Assembly: GCF_015708085.1 (NCBI RefSeq)
Contig: NZ_JADNYM010000032.1
Location: 1 to 49,548, forward strand
Length of the DNA: 49,548 nucleotides
Origin: Arthrobacter terrae
GTDB taxonomy: Bacteria > Actinomycetota > Actinomycetes > Actinomycetales > Micrococcaceae
Reading direction: 5' to 3'
In this document: positions 8,801 through 16,842 of the stretch, piece by piece
How positions within the stretch are numbered: the first letter of the stretch is position 1
Layout: every line of letters starts with the position of its first letter
Program-made: the position numbers and the translations under genes
Notes under the pieces: model-generated
The model's database searches: none
What the model saw: only the letters and a program-made list of their open reading frames with translations
Told to the model about the DNA's origin: nothing

Positions 8801-11476
8801 TCCAGCGAGGTCTCGATGGCGCAGACCGACCCGGTCGTCATGCCGACGCCGGACACCACCAAGAGCCCCAAGGGCCCTGATTGGATCCAGATCGGTAATG
8901 AGGGCGGCTTTCTGCCGACCCCGGCAGTGGTCCCCGCCCACGAGACGACGTTTATCACCGACGCGACCCGATTCGACGTCGGCAACGTCGACCAGCACTC
9001 GCTGCTGCTCGCGCCCGCTGAACGAGCCGACGTGATCGTCGACTTCTCCGCTTACAAGGGGAAGACGCTGATCCTTTACAACGACGCACCGGCGGCGTTC
9101 CCGGGCCGGATCCCCGGTTACGACTACTACACCGGTGGGCCGGACATGGCCCCGGCTGGCGCTCCTACGACCCTTCCCGGTTATGGGCCCGACACCCGGT
9201 CGGTCATGCAGGTCAAGATTTCGAACGCCGCGCCCGCGTTGGCCTTCGACCGGCCGAACACCACCGCTGACCAGATGGGCAAGCTGATGGCAGCATTCGA
9301 TCACCACACCGACGCAGCAGGCCAACCCGCGGGCGTCTTCGAGTCTAGTCAGAACCCGATCGTTGTCGGCCAGTCCGCGTACAACCAGGCCTACGGGAAG
9401 AGCTTCGTCAGCAGTGGGTACTGCAACGCGGCCAGCAACCCCGCCGCCAAATGTGACGGCCTCGTCCGGATCGCGGAGCAAGGAGGAGACAAGTTCAAGT
9501 TCGACACCCTCGCAGGGCCCCAGCTCAGCATTCCAATCGAGGGTAAGAGCGTTCACGATGAGATGAACTCGGCGAATTTCGACGAGTGGGGCCGGATGAG
9601 CGGCAACATCGGGCTGGAGGCGCCCGGGGCAACACCGCTGCTCCAAAACGTCATACTGTACCCGTATGTCAACCCCGCCACGGAGAAGCTGGACGGCACC
9701 ACGGGGACGAACAGTCTCAATGTGGCCCCGATTTCCACCAGCACCGACGGCACGCAGATCTGGAAGATCACGCATAACGGCGTGGACACCCATCCGCTGC
9801 ACTTCCACCTCAACGACGTACAGGTGTTGAACAGAGTTACCTGGGACAACATCATCATTCCGCCTGAACCGACAGAACTTGGCTGGAAGGACACCGTGCG
9901 TGTCAGTCCTCTGGAGGACACAATCGTGGCGGTCAGGCCCATCCTGCCGAAACTCCCGTTCGCCATCCCGGACAGCAACCGGCCACTGAACCCGATGATG
10001 CCACTGGGCGCCAGGGGCTCAACGACCGGCTCGAACGGGTCCGAAGCCGGGTTCAACAACACCGACACCAACGGTAATCCGATCGCCCCGATCAGCAACG
10101 ACATGACCAACTTCGGCTGGGAGTACGTGTGGCACTGCCACATCCTCAGCCACGAGGAGATGGACATGATGCGGCCCATCTCGGTCAGTACGCCCCGCAC
10201 GCTGCCCGATGGGTCGGTGGTGAGCTTCACTCGACCCACAAATGACGTGCTGCTGAGCTGGACCGACGGGACCCCGGTGTCGATCACCGATCCCACTACC
10301 TGGGGCAATGCGAAAAACGAAGTCGGCTACAAGGTCGAGCGCGCACCACTGACCAACGGCACGGTCGGTGGCTACGCGCAGATCGCCACCACGCTGGCGA
10401 ACGTCACCACCTACACCGACAAGACCGCCGGGACCGGCCAGTACGCCTACAGGATCACGGCTTGGAACGCGGCCGGGAACGCGGCGTCCGCACCGCTACT
10501 CACCGCTTCCACCACGCCCAGGGTGACCACCAATAACCCCGCATCAGGGGCGACCGGGGTGGCGACCAACGTTCGGCCGACCGTCACTTTCAACGAAGCC
10601 GTCACCGGCGTCAGCAACACCACGTTCACGTTGAAGCAGGGCGCCACGAATGTTCCGGCTTCGGTGAGTTACAGCACGGCGACGCGGACGGCCACCCTCA
10701 TCCCGACGACGGCACTGACCGCTGACAAGCCTTACACCCTCTCGTTGACCACGGCCATCAAGAGCGTGTCGGGCGGCTCGCTCGCGGCGACGAGCTGGGA
10801 CTTTGTCACCGGACCCAGCCCGACAATCAGTACCACCAACCCCGCAGCCGGAGCCACCGGCATCAGTCTGGGAACGACTACCACGCGGACCCCGTTGAGT
10901 GCAACGTTCAGCGAGTCCGTGACCGGTCTTCCCACTACCGCTGCCAGCACGCCCAACTTCACCCTGAAGCTGGGGACGGCGACCATCGCCTCGAAAGTGA
11001 CCTACAACGCCACCACTCGGGTCGTCACTCTGACCCCGGATACTCCGTTGGCCAGTGACCGCACCTATACCCTGTCCCTGAGCAACGCGGTCAAGGACGT
11101 GGCCGGCAACCCGCTCACCGCCAGGACGTGGACATTCATCACCGGTCCCGCCCCAGTCGTCACGGCTCGGACCCCGGCAGTCAACGCCAACGGGGTCAGC
11201 CGAACGGCGAACATCACTGTAACTTTCAGCGAGGTAGTCGCCGGTCTGCCGACCATGGCCACGGCGAACGGGAACTTCACGATCAAGCGGACGTCGACCG
11301 GCATCGCCTTCACCTCCGCGGTCAGCTACTCCAGCACCACGAAGGTGGCAACGCTCAACCCGACCGGTACCCTGCTGGCCAACACCCAGTACACCGTCAC
11401 CCTCAGCAGCGGGATCAAGGACACCGCTGGCAACCTGCTGACTCCTGTCACCTGGAATTTCACTACCGGCAAGTAG
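5861..11476 (+). CDS. giant secreted multicopper oxidase with beta-repeat insert and Ig-like tail
   Basis: This is an 1871-residue exported oxidase. Residues 1-45 form a long signal peptide (basic start, AAILALALLISSVGPLGG). Residues ~280-520 hold about five repeats of ~35-60 aa with a GYxxxPxV signature. The cupredoxin core follows with all four copper motifs: HLHGG (H711, H713), YHDHSWG (H774, H776), HPLHFH (H1311, H1314, H1316) and WHCHILSHEEMDMM (H1425, C1426, H1427, H1431, axial M1436). A fibronectin III-like domain lies at ~1455-1545, then three SbsA-type Ig-like (Big_5) repeats to the end, each closing TW-F-TG. The set of ligands predicts an active enzyme. Size and repeats recall MofA-like manganese oxidases more than ~500-aa laccases, but the metal or organic substrate is inference. 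The preceding SHOCT gene is divergent; a strong hairpin follows. Confidence 0.88.
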   Translation: MQPSARPRFHRAPKRSLARPAAILALALLISSVGPLGGMRTPFQPDIAAAAIPSSTTDMTKVPHYFGPYPNWANSPQTLADAMVKISVGTPTPVLYGNPLTKRNYATDYAKPTGELGPVLVVLDHAKLPAGTLNNFQSWNQGTAGASPTTSAGSLFHALVLRPTGSAGEYTVVYASDELKVPTPIVDSGEVMTYPVPAVTVQKDDVIGFYGQGIPIDTQVPANGDTLSTPATSDPTLNTNVSPAKDSTIKLGASNYPDFSHDRTYSFGAEVTPTITDPGTGAEATASVDPKTGAISGVTVTSPGDGYAVPPTVEITTAGVTPTTVAKATAKIATGVLTGINVNETGYGFTAPAVTLTGGNPTAGSEAHALASGAVDNLKLTDGGKGYQAQPLVNFSKPDLADGEQATGSATMDTNGVVTGVVIANAGSGYTSTPTVTLTDASKTPPTQVAKAEATIGVTRIDVTYGGAGYSSTPTVAVADTVGTADKGASATAKVAVKGSVTDIVVTAPGAGYLTPGIKKFVDTLPGEGAANANDLGQYIPVAVPDTTTYPGTDYYEIAVVQYRMKFHRDLPATLLRGYVQLSTSVVPGKKVVLGNANLDPALPDSPISFGGVDNPHYLGPTIVATKNKPVRVLFRNLLPTGVDGDLFLPVDTSVMGAGAGPKMMTLDPKTKIPVDMAKDEKSVLDGVRNPMCGQTPKPTTCYSENRATLHLHGGITPWISDGTPHQWVTPSGENTAYPNGVSVSNVPDMPDPGPGAETFFYTNQQSARMMFYHDHSWGITRLNVYAGEEAGYMITDDTEQKLMAPGGALEGLGMGTSLTVQDKTFVPSAKRMAQLDPTWDPKKWGGEGNLWQPHVYMPAQNPSDPSGMSAFGRWFYGPWFWPPAKDAKYPPMANPYYDPACDPNVVAFCEPALIPSTPNNSVGMEAFHDTPVVNGTAYPTTTMDPKTYRFRILNGSDDRFWNLSWYVADPATGTEVALKSSEVSMAQTDPVVMPTPDTTKSPKGPDWIQIGNEGGFLPTPAVVPAHETTFITDATRFDVGNVDQHSLLLAPAERADVIVDFSAYKGKTLILYNDAPAAFPGRIPGYDYYTGGPDMAPAGAPTTLPGYGPDTRSVMQVKISNAAPALAFDRPNTTADQMGKLMAAFDHHTDAAGQPAGVFESSQNPIVVGQSAYNQAYGKSFVSSGYCNAASNPAAKCDGLVRIAEQGGDKFKFDTLAGPQLSIPIEGKSVHDEMNSANFDEWGRMSGNIGLEAPGATPLLQNVILYPYVNPATEKLDGTTGTNSLNVAPISTSTDGTQIWKITHNGVDTHPLHFHLNDVQVLNRVTWDNIIIPPEPTELGWKDTVRVSPLEDTIVAVRPILPKLPFAIPDSNRPLNPMMPLGARGSTTGSNGSEAGFNNTDTNGNPIAPISNDMTNFGWEYVWHCHILSHEEMDMMRPISVSTPRTLPDGSVVSFTRPTNDVLLSWTDGTPVSITDPTTWGNAKNEVGYKVERAPLTNGTVGGYAQIATTLANVTTYTDKTAGTGQYAYRITAWNAAGNAASAPLLTASTTPRVTTNNPASGATGVATNVRPTVTFNEAVTGVSNTTFTLKQGATNVPASVSYSTATRTATLIPTTALTADKPYTLSLTTAIKSVSGGSLAATSWDFVTGPSPTISTTNPAAGATGISLGTTTTRTPLSATFSESVTGLPTTAASTPNFTLKLGTATIASKVTYNATTRVVTLTPDTPLASDRTYTLSLSNAVKDVAGNPLTARTWTFITGPAPVVTARTPAVNANGVSRTANITVTFSEVVAGLPTMATANGNFTIKRTSTGIAFTSAVSYSSTTKVATLNPTGTLLANTQYTVTLSSGIKDTAGNLLTPVTWNFTTGK
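6701..7411 (+). repeat. GYxxxP beta-repeats inside the giant multicopper oxidase
   Basis: Five diverged protein repeats are encoded here. Each has a strand pair 'G-x-I/V-T-x-I/V-x-V' followed by G-Y-x-x-x-P (for example SPGDGYAVPPTVEI, NAGSGYTSTPTVTL, YGGAGYSSTPTVAV, APGAGYLTP). They lie before the copper-binding core and have no catalytic residues of their own. They probably form a beta-rich stalk or adhesive module. Confidence 0.8.
10516..11473 (+). repeat. three Big_5 (SbsA Ig-like) domains at the oxidase C-terminus
   Basis: Three ~105-110-residue units each begin with NPA-GATG or TPAVNANG, contain 'TFSE-V-G' and 'YTLSL--A-KD-AGN', and end TW-F-TGP/K. Such domains are found in cell-surface proteins and probably hold the enzyme at the wall or in a matrix. 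Confidence 0.8.
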
Positions 11477-11490
11477 CATCTCCGACAACG

Positions 11491-11530
11491 CCCACCGCCG
11501 CCCGGAAGCTATCATCCGGGGGGCGGTGGG
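11491..11530. terminator. long GC hairpin after the giant oxidase
   Basis: CCCACCGCC-g-CCCGG and CCGGG-g-GGCGGTGGG form a stem of about 14 pairs with a 10-base loop. It sits 15 bases after the stop codon and ends 45 bases before the next start. No T-tract follows, so it may be a partial terminator or an mRNA-stabilising stem. Confidence 0.7.
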
Positions 11531-11574
11531 CCCGGCCTTGCATGGGCACCGTCACACAGGACGAGGAGACCATC

Positions 11575-13260
11575 GTGTCGAGAAGAACGCATCACAGGAA
11601 CCGCGAACAGGAATCCCGGGCCCGCGGACCACTGGTCCGCCGGCTCCTCGCGTTGTTGTTGGCAACCCTGACTGTGGTGCTGGTGCTCCCTCCGGCACCA
11701 GCCTTGGCGCACACCGCGCTGCTGTACACGACGCCGGTTGAGGGCGCAGTACTCGCCCAGGCGCCCACCGTGGTGGAACTCGCCTTCGACGAGCAAGTCT
11801 CCCTGATCCCCGATGGCCTCCAACTCTATGACGGCAGCGGTGGTCACCGGACGGTGTCCGGGGAGGAAGTGGACGCGATTGTCCGGGTAAACCTGCCGTC
11901 AAACCTCGGCGAGGGCAGCTACGCGCTCGGCTGGCGGGTGATTTCCGCCGACTCCCACCCTGCGTCCGGGACGCTGTCGTTCATCGTGGGCCGGGCCAGC
12001 GCATCGGTCCCGACCATCGCCAAAAGCTATACAGGACCCGTGGACGTGCTGTACGGGGTTCTCACCGCGTTGGGCTATCTGGGCCTTTTTTATCTTGTGG
12101 GTCTGACGGTTTTCGATATTTTCGTTGCCCGGACCGCCGCTGTAGCTCCCCTGCTGCCGCGGGTGGCCGCACTCGTCTCCGTTTGTGCCTACGTCGTCCT
12201 GGTGCCCCTCACCGCGGTGCGCGAGCTGGGGTTGGGTCTTAGTGCGCTCTTGCAACCGACGGCCCTCACCCCCGGATGGTCCGGGAGCGCCGTATTGACT
12301 CTGCTCCTCGCCGGGACCGGGGTTGCGCTGATGCTGCTCCGGGGGCGTCTGCCGCGTCGGGAAGGATTCTGGGTCGGCACTGTGGGGGCCGGTACGGCGC
12401 TGGCCTCCGTGCTGCCCGTCGGCCACACCCGAACCTTCGGCCCCGGCTGGCTGGTGATGGGCGCCGACCTGGTCCATGCCGCGACAGCAGCAGTTTGGCT
12501 GGGCGGTCTTGTGGCTCTTATCCTGCACGTTAACCGTGCCCGACGGCGAAAGGATAATCCGGGCAAGGCTGCCGTGGTCCTAGGCAGGTTCTCTACCCTG
12601 GCCGGTGGGCTTGTCGTCCTATTGGGCGTCACCGGAACCATCCTGGCCGTGGTGATGGTCGGCTCGGTGACGGCCCTCGTCACCAGCTCCTACGGCCGGC
12701 TGCTGCTGATCAAACTTGGCGTGGTCGCGGTCATCGGCGCGTTTGCGGTTTGGAACCGATTCGGTCTGGTCCCTCACCTGGCGCGCGAGGCCATCACGGG
12801 GATAGCCTGGCGCCGGCTGGCACTGGCCATCCGTCTGGAGGTGCTTGGGGTGGTGCTGGTCGTTGGGCTCACCTCGGCCCTGACGCTGCAAAATCCGCGG
12901 GCAACCGATACCCCCGCTGACCCGGCTGCGGTTGGGACGCCCGTGGTCGCCGACCTCGGCGCCGGTCACCTCACCGGCCGGTTCAGCCCTGGCACGGCAG
13001 GAGTCAACGTCATCACCTTCGACCTCACCGACGCGGGGGGTGCGCCCATCGTGCCGCTCGGCATGCCACAGGTCAGTGTGGCGGAACCTAATCTGAGCCT
13101 CGGACCGGTGACCGCCAAGGTTGAGCTGGGGACAACGCCAGGCAGTTACCGGGCCGTCGTCGTGCTCCCCGTAGCGGGTCAGTGGAAGATCACCACCGCC
13201 GTCCGGATCAACGAGTTGGAACAGCCCGCCGCCGTCGCCGACTTGGTCATTGTGAGATGA
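11575..13260 (+). CDS. copCD: CopC-CopD copper resistance fusion protein
   Basis: This 561-residue membrane protein has, in order, a signal peptide (to ~45), a CopC domain beginning exactly with the mature His (ALAHTALLYTTPVEGA, His46) and carrying the second copper site in SADSHPASG (D126, H128). Then comes a CopD domain with eight or nine membrane helices (~150-435) including GHTRTFGPGWLVMGADLVHAATAAVWLGGL, and a C-terminal extracytoplasmic YtkA/FixH-like domain (~460-561). CopC-CopD proteins bind Cu(II) outside the membrane and pass it inward. The GTG start at 11575 is fixed by GAGGAG six bases upstream and by the signal peptide. It follows the oxidase after a hairpin, and copper supply to that enzyme is a likely role. 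Confidence 0.88.
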   Translation: MSRRTHHRNREQESRARGPLVRRLLALLLATLTVVLVLPPAPALAHTALLYTTPVEGAVLAQAPTVVELAFDEQVSLIPDGLQLYDGSGGHRTVSGEEVDAIVRVNLPSNLGEGSYALGWRVISADSHPASGTLSFIVGRASASVPTIAKSYTGPVDVLYGVLTALGYLGLFYLVGLTVFDIFVARTAAVAPLLPRVAALVSVCAYVVLVPLTAVRELGLGLSALLQPTALTPGWSGSAVLTLLLAGTGVALMLLRGRLPRREGFWVGTVGAGTALASVLPVGHTRTFGPGWLVMGADLVHAATAAVWLGGLVALILHVNRARRRKDNPGKAAVVLGRFSTLAGGLVVLLGVTGTILAVVMVGSVTALVTSSYGRLLLIKLGVVAVIGAFAVWNRFGLVPHLAREAITGIAWRRLALAIRLEVLGVVLVVGLTSALTLQNPRATDTPADPAAVGTPVVADLGAGHLTGRFSPGTAGVNVITFDLTDAGGAPIVPLGMPQVSVAEPNLSLGPVTAKVELGTTPGSYRAVVVLPVAGQWKITTAVRINELEQPAAVADLVIVR

Positions 13261-13330
13261 GCTCCCGGCCCCGGTCCGACTCGGCGTGCGACCCCGATAG
13301 CACGGCAGCTGCTCGGCAGAGGTGCCCACG

Positions 13331-14437
13331 TCAGCTGCGGAAGTCAACCGGTTCATTGAGGGGACCACGGTCAGCCGGATCGTAGGCGGTTTCTCCGACT
13401 GGGGTAAGCGGCGACGGCTGTACCGGAAGTCGCAGGGTGAAGGTGGTTCCGTGACCAAGCGAGCTGGCCACCGAGACGGTGCCGCCACGGGCTTCCGTGG
13501 CTGCCTTCACGATGGCCAGGCCCAGCCCGCTCCCGGCGCGCTCGCCCGCAGTAGACGCAGTCCGGAAGATCTCGAACACGGTGTCAAGATCCGCGGCGGG
13601 GATACCCGCCCCGGTGTCCCGCACTGTCAGGACCAGCTCGTCGCCATCGGCGTCCGCCGTCATCGCAATAGTGTCTCCCGGACCGGTAAACCTAACCGCA
13701 TTCTCCAGCAGGCAGTCCAGCATCGCCTCGAGTCGCTCGTTGTCGCCCTGCGCGGTACCGACCGTACTCCGGGAGCTCCAGATCCGGTCGGCGGTGACCG
13801 ACCATCGGCGCAAGACATCGATCAGTATCCGGTCGACGTCGACCGGCTCAGGGGACGACGGCTCCACGACCCGGACCAGAGTGAGCAAGTTGGTCGCCAA
13901 GACAGACGCCTTGACGAGTTCGGCCACCACCAGCTCAGCGTCCTCGCGCACCGTCGGCTCGGCAGACTGGTCGGCAATGAGTTGCGCGTAGCCCCGGGCA
14001 ATAGTCAGCCGGGTGCGTACCTCATGCGAACCGAACCGGGCTGCGTTCTCCCGCTGCTCACTGCGGTGCCGGTCGGCCTGCTGCAGTGCCCGCAACCGGG
14101 CCTGAGCGGTCCACTGCCGGTTCACGTGCCAGATCAGCAGCGAGAGAATGCCGCCCATCAGGACGGTCTCGCTGCATTCTTCCCACGCGATGACCCCTGC
14201 CATCGCGTGATGGACCAGGGCAAACCCCGTTACCATCGTGATGACGCCGAAGACGACCAGGGTGGCACGCCGAGGCCACGGGCACAGTCCGTAGACCAGC
14301 GCGAAACTGGCCCATACGAGGTGGAAGGGGATGGTTTCCTTGCCGGGCAGCGAGAAGGTGAAGTAGCAGTTCACTCCTGCGAACAACGCCCATGCGGCGG
14401 CGAGGACGACTTTAAGCCGCGATCCTATATCCGACAT
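13331..14437 (-). CDS. membrane sensor histidine kinase
   Basis: The N-terminal third has five or six hydrophobic helices (AAAWALFAGVNCYF, FHLVWASFALVYGL, VFGVITMVTGFALVHHAMAGVIAW, LMGGILSLLIW). A dimerisation/phosphoacceptor helix follows with the H-box SHEVRTRLT (an atypical SHEVR for SHELR). The ATPase domain has the N-box LLENAVRF, G1 DTGAGIP, F-box FEIFRT and G2 GSGLGLAIVKA. It lacks a large periplasmic sensor domain, so it may sense within the membrane. ATG 14437 is preferred over an upstream TTG; it overlaps the response regulator gene by 26 bases, so the pair is co-translated. It converges on copCD, and a copper-stress role is possible but not shown. Confidence 0.87.
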   Translation of the reverse strand: MSDIGSRLKVVLAAAWALFAGVNCYFTFSLPGKETIPFHLVWASFALVYGLCPWPRRATLVVFGVITMVTGFALVHHAMAGVIAWEECSETVLMGGILSLLIWHVNRQWTAQARLRALQQADRHRSEQRENAARFGSHEVRTRLTIARGYAQLIADQSAEPTVREDAELVVAELVKASVLATNLLTLVRVVEPSSPEPVDVDRILIDVLRRWSVTADRIWSSRSTVGTAQGDNERLEAMLDCLLENAVRFTGPGDTIAMTADADGDELVLTVRDTGAGIPAADLDTVFEIFRTASTAGERAGSGLGLAIVKAATEARGGTVSVASSLGHGTTFTLRLPVQPSPLTPVGETAYDPADRGPLNEPVDFRS

Positions 14438-15089
14438 TGCGCACCGTTTCAATCTTGTCGTTCGACAGTTTAGACCGCAGTCGGCGCACGCAGACGTCGA
14501 CGACGTTCGTCCCGGGGTCGAATTTCGTCCCCCAGACGCGCTCGAGCAGCTCGGTCCGTGTACACGGCTCGGGCGCTCGCTCGAGGAGGAAGACCAGGAG
14601 CACGAATTCCCGGTGCGTCAACGGGATGCGGCTCCCGCTGACCACGAGTTCCCTTTGCTGCACATCGATTTCGATGCCGGCCCTACGGAGATAGCGGGTA
14701 ACTTTCGCAGCCGATACCTGCGTCGATGCGGGCGTTCGGATGCGTGCGTTGACCCGGGCGAGCAGCTCGGCATTGGCGAACGGTTTGGCCAGGAAATCCA
14801 CCGCACCGCCCTCCAAAACACCGACCCTGGTGGCCACCTGCGTCATCGATGACAGCACCAGGACGCGGCTCGCCGGACGGAATCGCATCAGTTCGGCGAG
14901 CACGTCCTCGCCGCGTCCGTCCGGCAGTACGAGGTCGAGAATGATCAGTTCCGGGTCGACAGCGCGGATCGCCGCCAGAGCGCCGGCCACCGTGCCTGCC
15001 ACGGTAACCGTATGGCCGGCACCACCGAGGATGCGGCCGAGGAGTCGGGCCAGAACGGGCTCGTCCTCGACGACCACGATGCGATTCAC
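14412..15089 (-). CDS. OmpR/PhoB-family response regulator
   Basis: This 225-residue regulator has an N-terminal receiver domain with the acidic pair E9/D/E (VVEDEP), phospho-acceptor Asp52 (LDLVLPDG) and Lys102 (AKPF). A C-terminal winged helix (about 125-225) carries LTHREFVLLVFLLERAPEPCTRTELLERVWG and VDVCVRRLRSKL-YRIAA. It starts with GTG at 15089, overlapping the stop of a possible small upstream gene (GTGA). Its 3' end overlaps the kinase gene. The kinase partner is encoded immediately downstream. Targets are unknown; the nearby oxidase and copCD genes are the first candidates. Confidence 0.9.
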   Translation of the reverse strand: MNRIVVVEDEPVLARLLGRILGGAGHTVTVAGTVAGALAAIRAVDPELIILDLVLPDGRGEDVLAELMRFRPASRVLVLSSMTQVATRVGVLEGGAVDFLAKPFANAELLARVNARIRTPASTQVSAAKVTRYLRRAGIEIDVQQRELVVSGSRIPLTHREFVLLVFLLERAPEPCTRTELLERVWGTKFDPGTNVVDVCVRRLRSKLSNDKIETVRNVGYRIAA

Positions 15090-15283
15090 GTCAGTGACCG
15101 CTGCGCGAGGACGATGCCAGACGGTGCAATACGGTTATTCATGCGATGTTCCGCCAATTCCTGCCGGACGTACTCCACCACCTCGTGGCTAAGCCGGCAT
15201 GGGATTACCCGGCTGCACTCATCGTCCGCCAGGGCTCCGCAGCAGTCAACACGTATAAATTCAACGACCCAAGTAGTTACCAA
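15086..15283 (-). CDS. possible small protein translated just before the response regulator
   Basis: A 65-codon frame ends in a TGA that overlaps the GTG start of the response regulator, the coupling used elsewhere in this genome. The sequence is hydrophilic with three Cys in the first half (DCCGALADDECSRVIPCRLSHEVVEYVRQELAEH). No family recognised. The 5' end is unsure: the frame opens with TTG at 15283 and there is no good ribosome site, so the real start may be internal or the frame may be chance. The next 278 bases (15284-15561) hold no gene I can support. Confidence 0.35.
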   Translation of the reverse strand: MVTTWVVEFIRVDCCGALADDECSRVIPCRLSHEVVEYVRQELAEHRMNNRIAPSGIVLAQRSLT

Positions 15284-15561
15284 GGTGCGCAGTGAGCACT
15301 GAGCCAGTCCGGCACATCGTCAGCTCAGCACTTAGCGTCCGTCGGCTGTTGTCTCGAGCCTGCTCTCTGTGGGTCTCTTTGTCCATTGCCGGTAAGCGAC
15401 GCCAAGCCCCCTCTCAGGGGTTCCACTCCAAAACCAGGTGAACGGGTGCCGACCCACCTCCCTGTCCGTCCTCCCGTCTGCGCTCTCCCTATTAGCCTGA
15501 TGCCCAGTTTCCGGGCCTAAAATTCCGAGTGTGCGGAACCAGTAAAGCGGCTCACCGCCGC

Positions 15562-16842
15562 TCAGTGGTCCCATCGGTACATGAAAGCGGCCATGGCATC
15601 GCGGTTCACGCTTTGCAGCGATTTGAACGTCCGGGTGCCGTTGGCTTCGGTCCAGCCGGTGGAAATCCTTTTCGAAGCGAGCCAGGCCATTTCTTTATAG
15701 AACTGCTGCCCCGTTGAGACGTCAGCGAACGCAGATATCTTAGGTGCCGTGTAGGCCGGCGAACCGGAGAGGCGGTAGATGAAGGCAGCCATGACATCCC
15801 GCGCGACGGGCTGCAGCGGTCGGAAGGTTTTGGTGCCGTTCGCTTCGGTCCAGCCGGTGGAAATCCTTTTCGAAGCGAGCCAGGCCATTTCTTTGTAAAA
15901 CTGCTGACCGGTGGAGACGTCTGCGAAGGGGGACGTTTTGGGTGCTGTGTACGCGGGTGAACCGGCGAGACGGTACATGAAAGCAGCCATGGCATCCCGG
16001 CTCACGGAGTCAAAGGGCCGGTAGGTTTTGGATCCGTTGGCCTCGGTCCAGCCGGTGGAGACCCTTCTGTCAGCGACCCAGTTCATTTCACTGAGAAACT
16101 GCTGCCCGGCACGCAAGTCGCCGAAAGGGGACGCTGGTGCTGGTGCTGGTGCAGGTGCAGGTGCAGGTGTCTGCACAGAAGAGCGATAGCCGGCCATGTT
16201 CGAGACGACCATATGCCAGCCCGCGTACGGTCCGGAGGTCGGCACAACATAGCCGACGCCGGCGTCAGTTTCGCGCCCGTCCAGCATGGCTGCCCGGTGT
16301 GAGGGCGAACTCATCCACCAGTCAACAATATTTTGCGGCGTGAAATTGAAACCGATGATTTCGGCGTACCACGTCGCGCCAGCTGAAATCCTCGGGCCGC
16401 CGCCGTCAGCCCGGTGGATGGTCCCCCAATCAAAGTTGGGGTCCTTGGTGGCTTCACCAAGATGGTTTGCCCATTCCTGTGAGACGTCAGCGACGTTCTG
16501 GTTCCAGCGCAGTGCAGGCACCCCGGCGTCGCGTCGCCGGGCGTTCATCAGTTGGAGGACCTGCGCAGCGTAGGTGTCGCTGGAGTCTGAATTTACACCG
16601 GTGGACAGAGGGTTCCCGGCAGCCGTGCCGGCCGGCATCAGTGCGCTCCCCGCTGGCAGAGTCATATCCGCTGGAGGTTTGGGTGTATCCGGCATAACAG
16701 GGATGAGATCGGATTCGGCTGGGACAGATACGGTGCCCGTCCGTTCTGTGGCGTTCGCTCCCGCGAACGGGAGGGATGCGCACCCCAATGCGAGGGCAAG
16801 AGCAAGGGGCAGGGCTGAGGCGCTGAGGGCAAACTTTTTCAT
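15562..16842 (-). CDS. secreted CAP-domain protein with three SLH-like C-terminal repeats
   Basis: The protein has a signal peptide (MKKFALSASALPLALALALG), a low-complexity Pro/Ala stretch, a CAP (SCP/PR1-like) domain at about 85-215 (ARRRDAGVPALRWNQNVADVSQEWANHL, WWMSSPSHRAAMLDGRETDAGVGYV, WHMVVSNMAGY), a PAPAPAPA linker, and three ~64-residue repeats of FADVSTGQQFYKEMAWLASKRIS / AMAAFMYRLAGSPAYTAP type. These repeats are the actinobacterial SLH-like wall-binding module also present in the GH25 gene nearby. ATG 16842 is chosen to start at the signal peptide; 23 upstream codons are unlike protein. Bacterial CAP proteins have no settled biochemical role. Two of the repeats are very similar at DNA level. 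Confidence 0.87.
   Translation of the reverse strand: MKKFALSASALPLALALALGCASLPFAGANATERTGTVSVPAESDLIPVMPDTPKPPADMTLPAGSALMPAGTAAGNPLSTGVNSDSSDTYAAQVLQLMNARRRDAGVPALRWNQNVADVSQEWANHLGEATKDPNFDWGTIHRADGGGPRISAGATWYAEIIGFNFTPQNIVDWWMSSPSHRAAMLDGRETDAGVGYVVPTSGPYAGWHMVVSNMAGYRSSVQTPAPAPAPAPAPASPFGDLRAGQQFLSEMNWVADRRVSTGWTEANGSKTYRPFDSVSRDAMAAFMYRLAGSPAYTAPKTSPFADVSTGQQFYKEMAWLASKRISTGWTEANGTKTFRPLQPVARDVMAAFIYRLSGSPAYTAPKISAFADVSTGQQFYKEMAWLASKRISTGWTEANGTRTFKSLQSVNRDAMAAFMYRWDH

Noticed and set aside
6926-9808. 960-codon open frame antisense to the giant multicopper oxidase
   Set aside because: The sense frame has all copper motifs, signal peptide and domain repeats. The antisense product has no family features and arises from high-GC third positions.
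11128-11574. N-terminal extension of the CopC-CopD frame into the oxidase gene
   Set aside because: The extension overlaps the oxidase Ig-like domain and a terminator hairpin; the signal peptide and GAGGAG site support GTG 11575.
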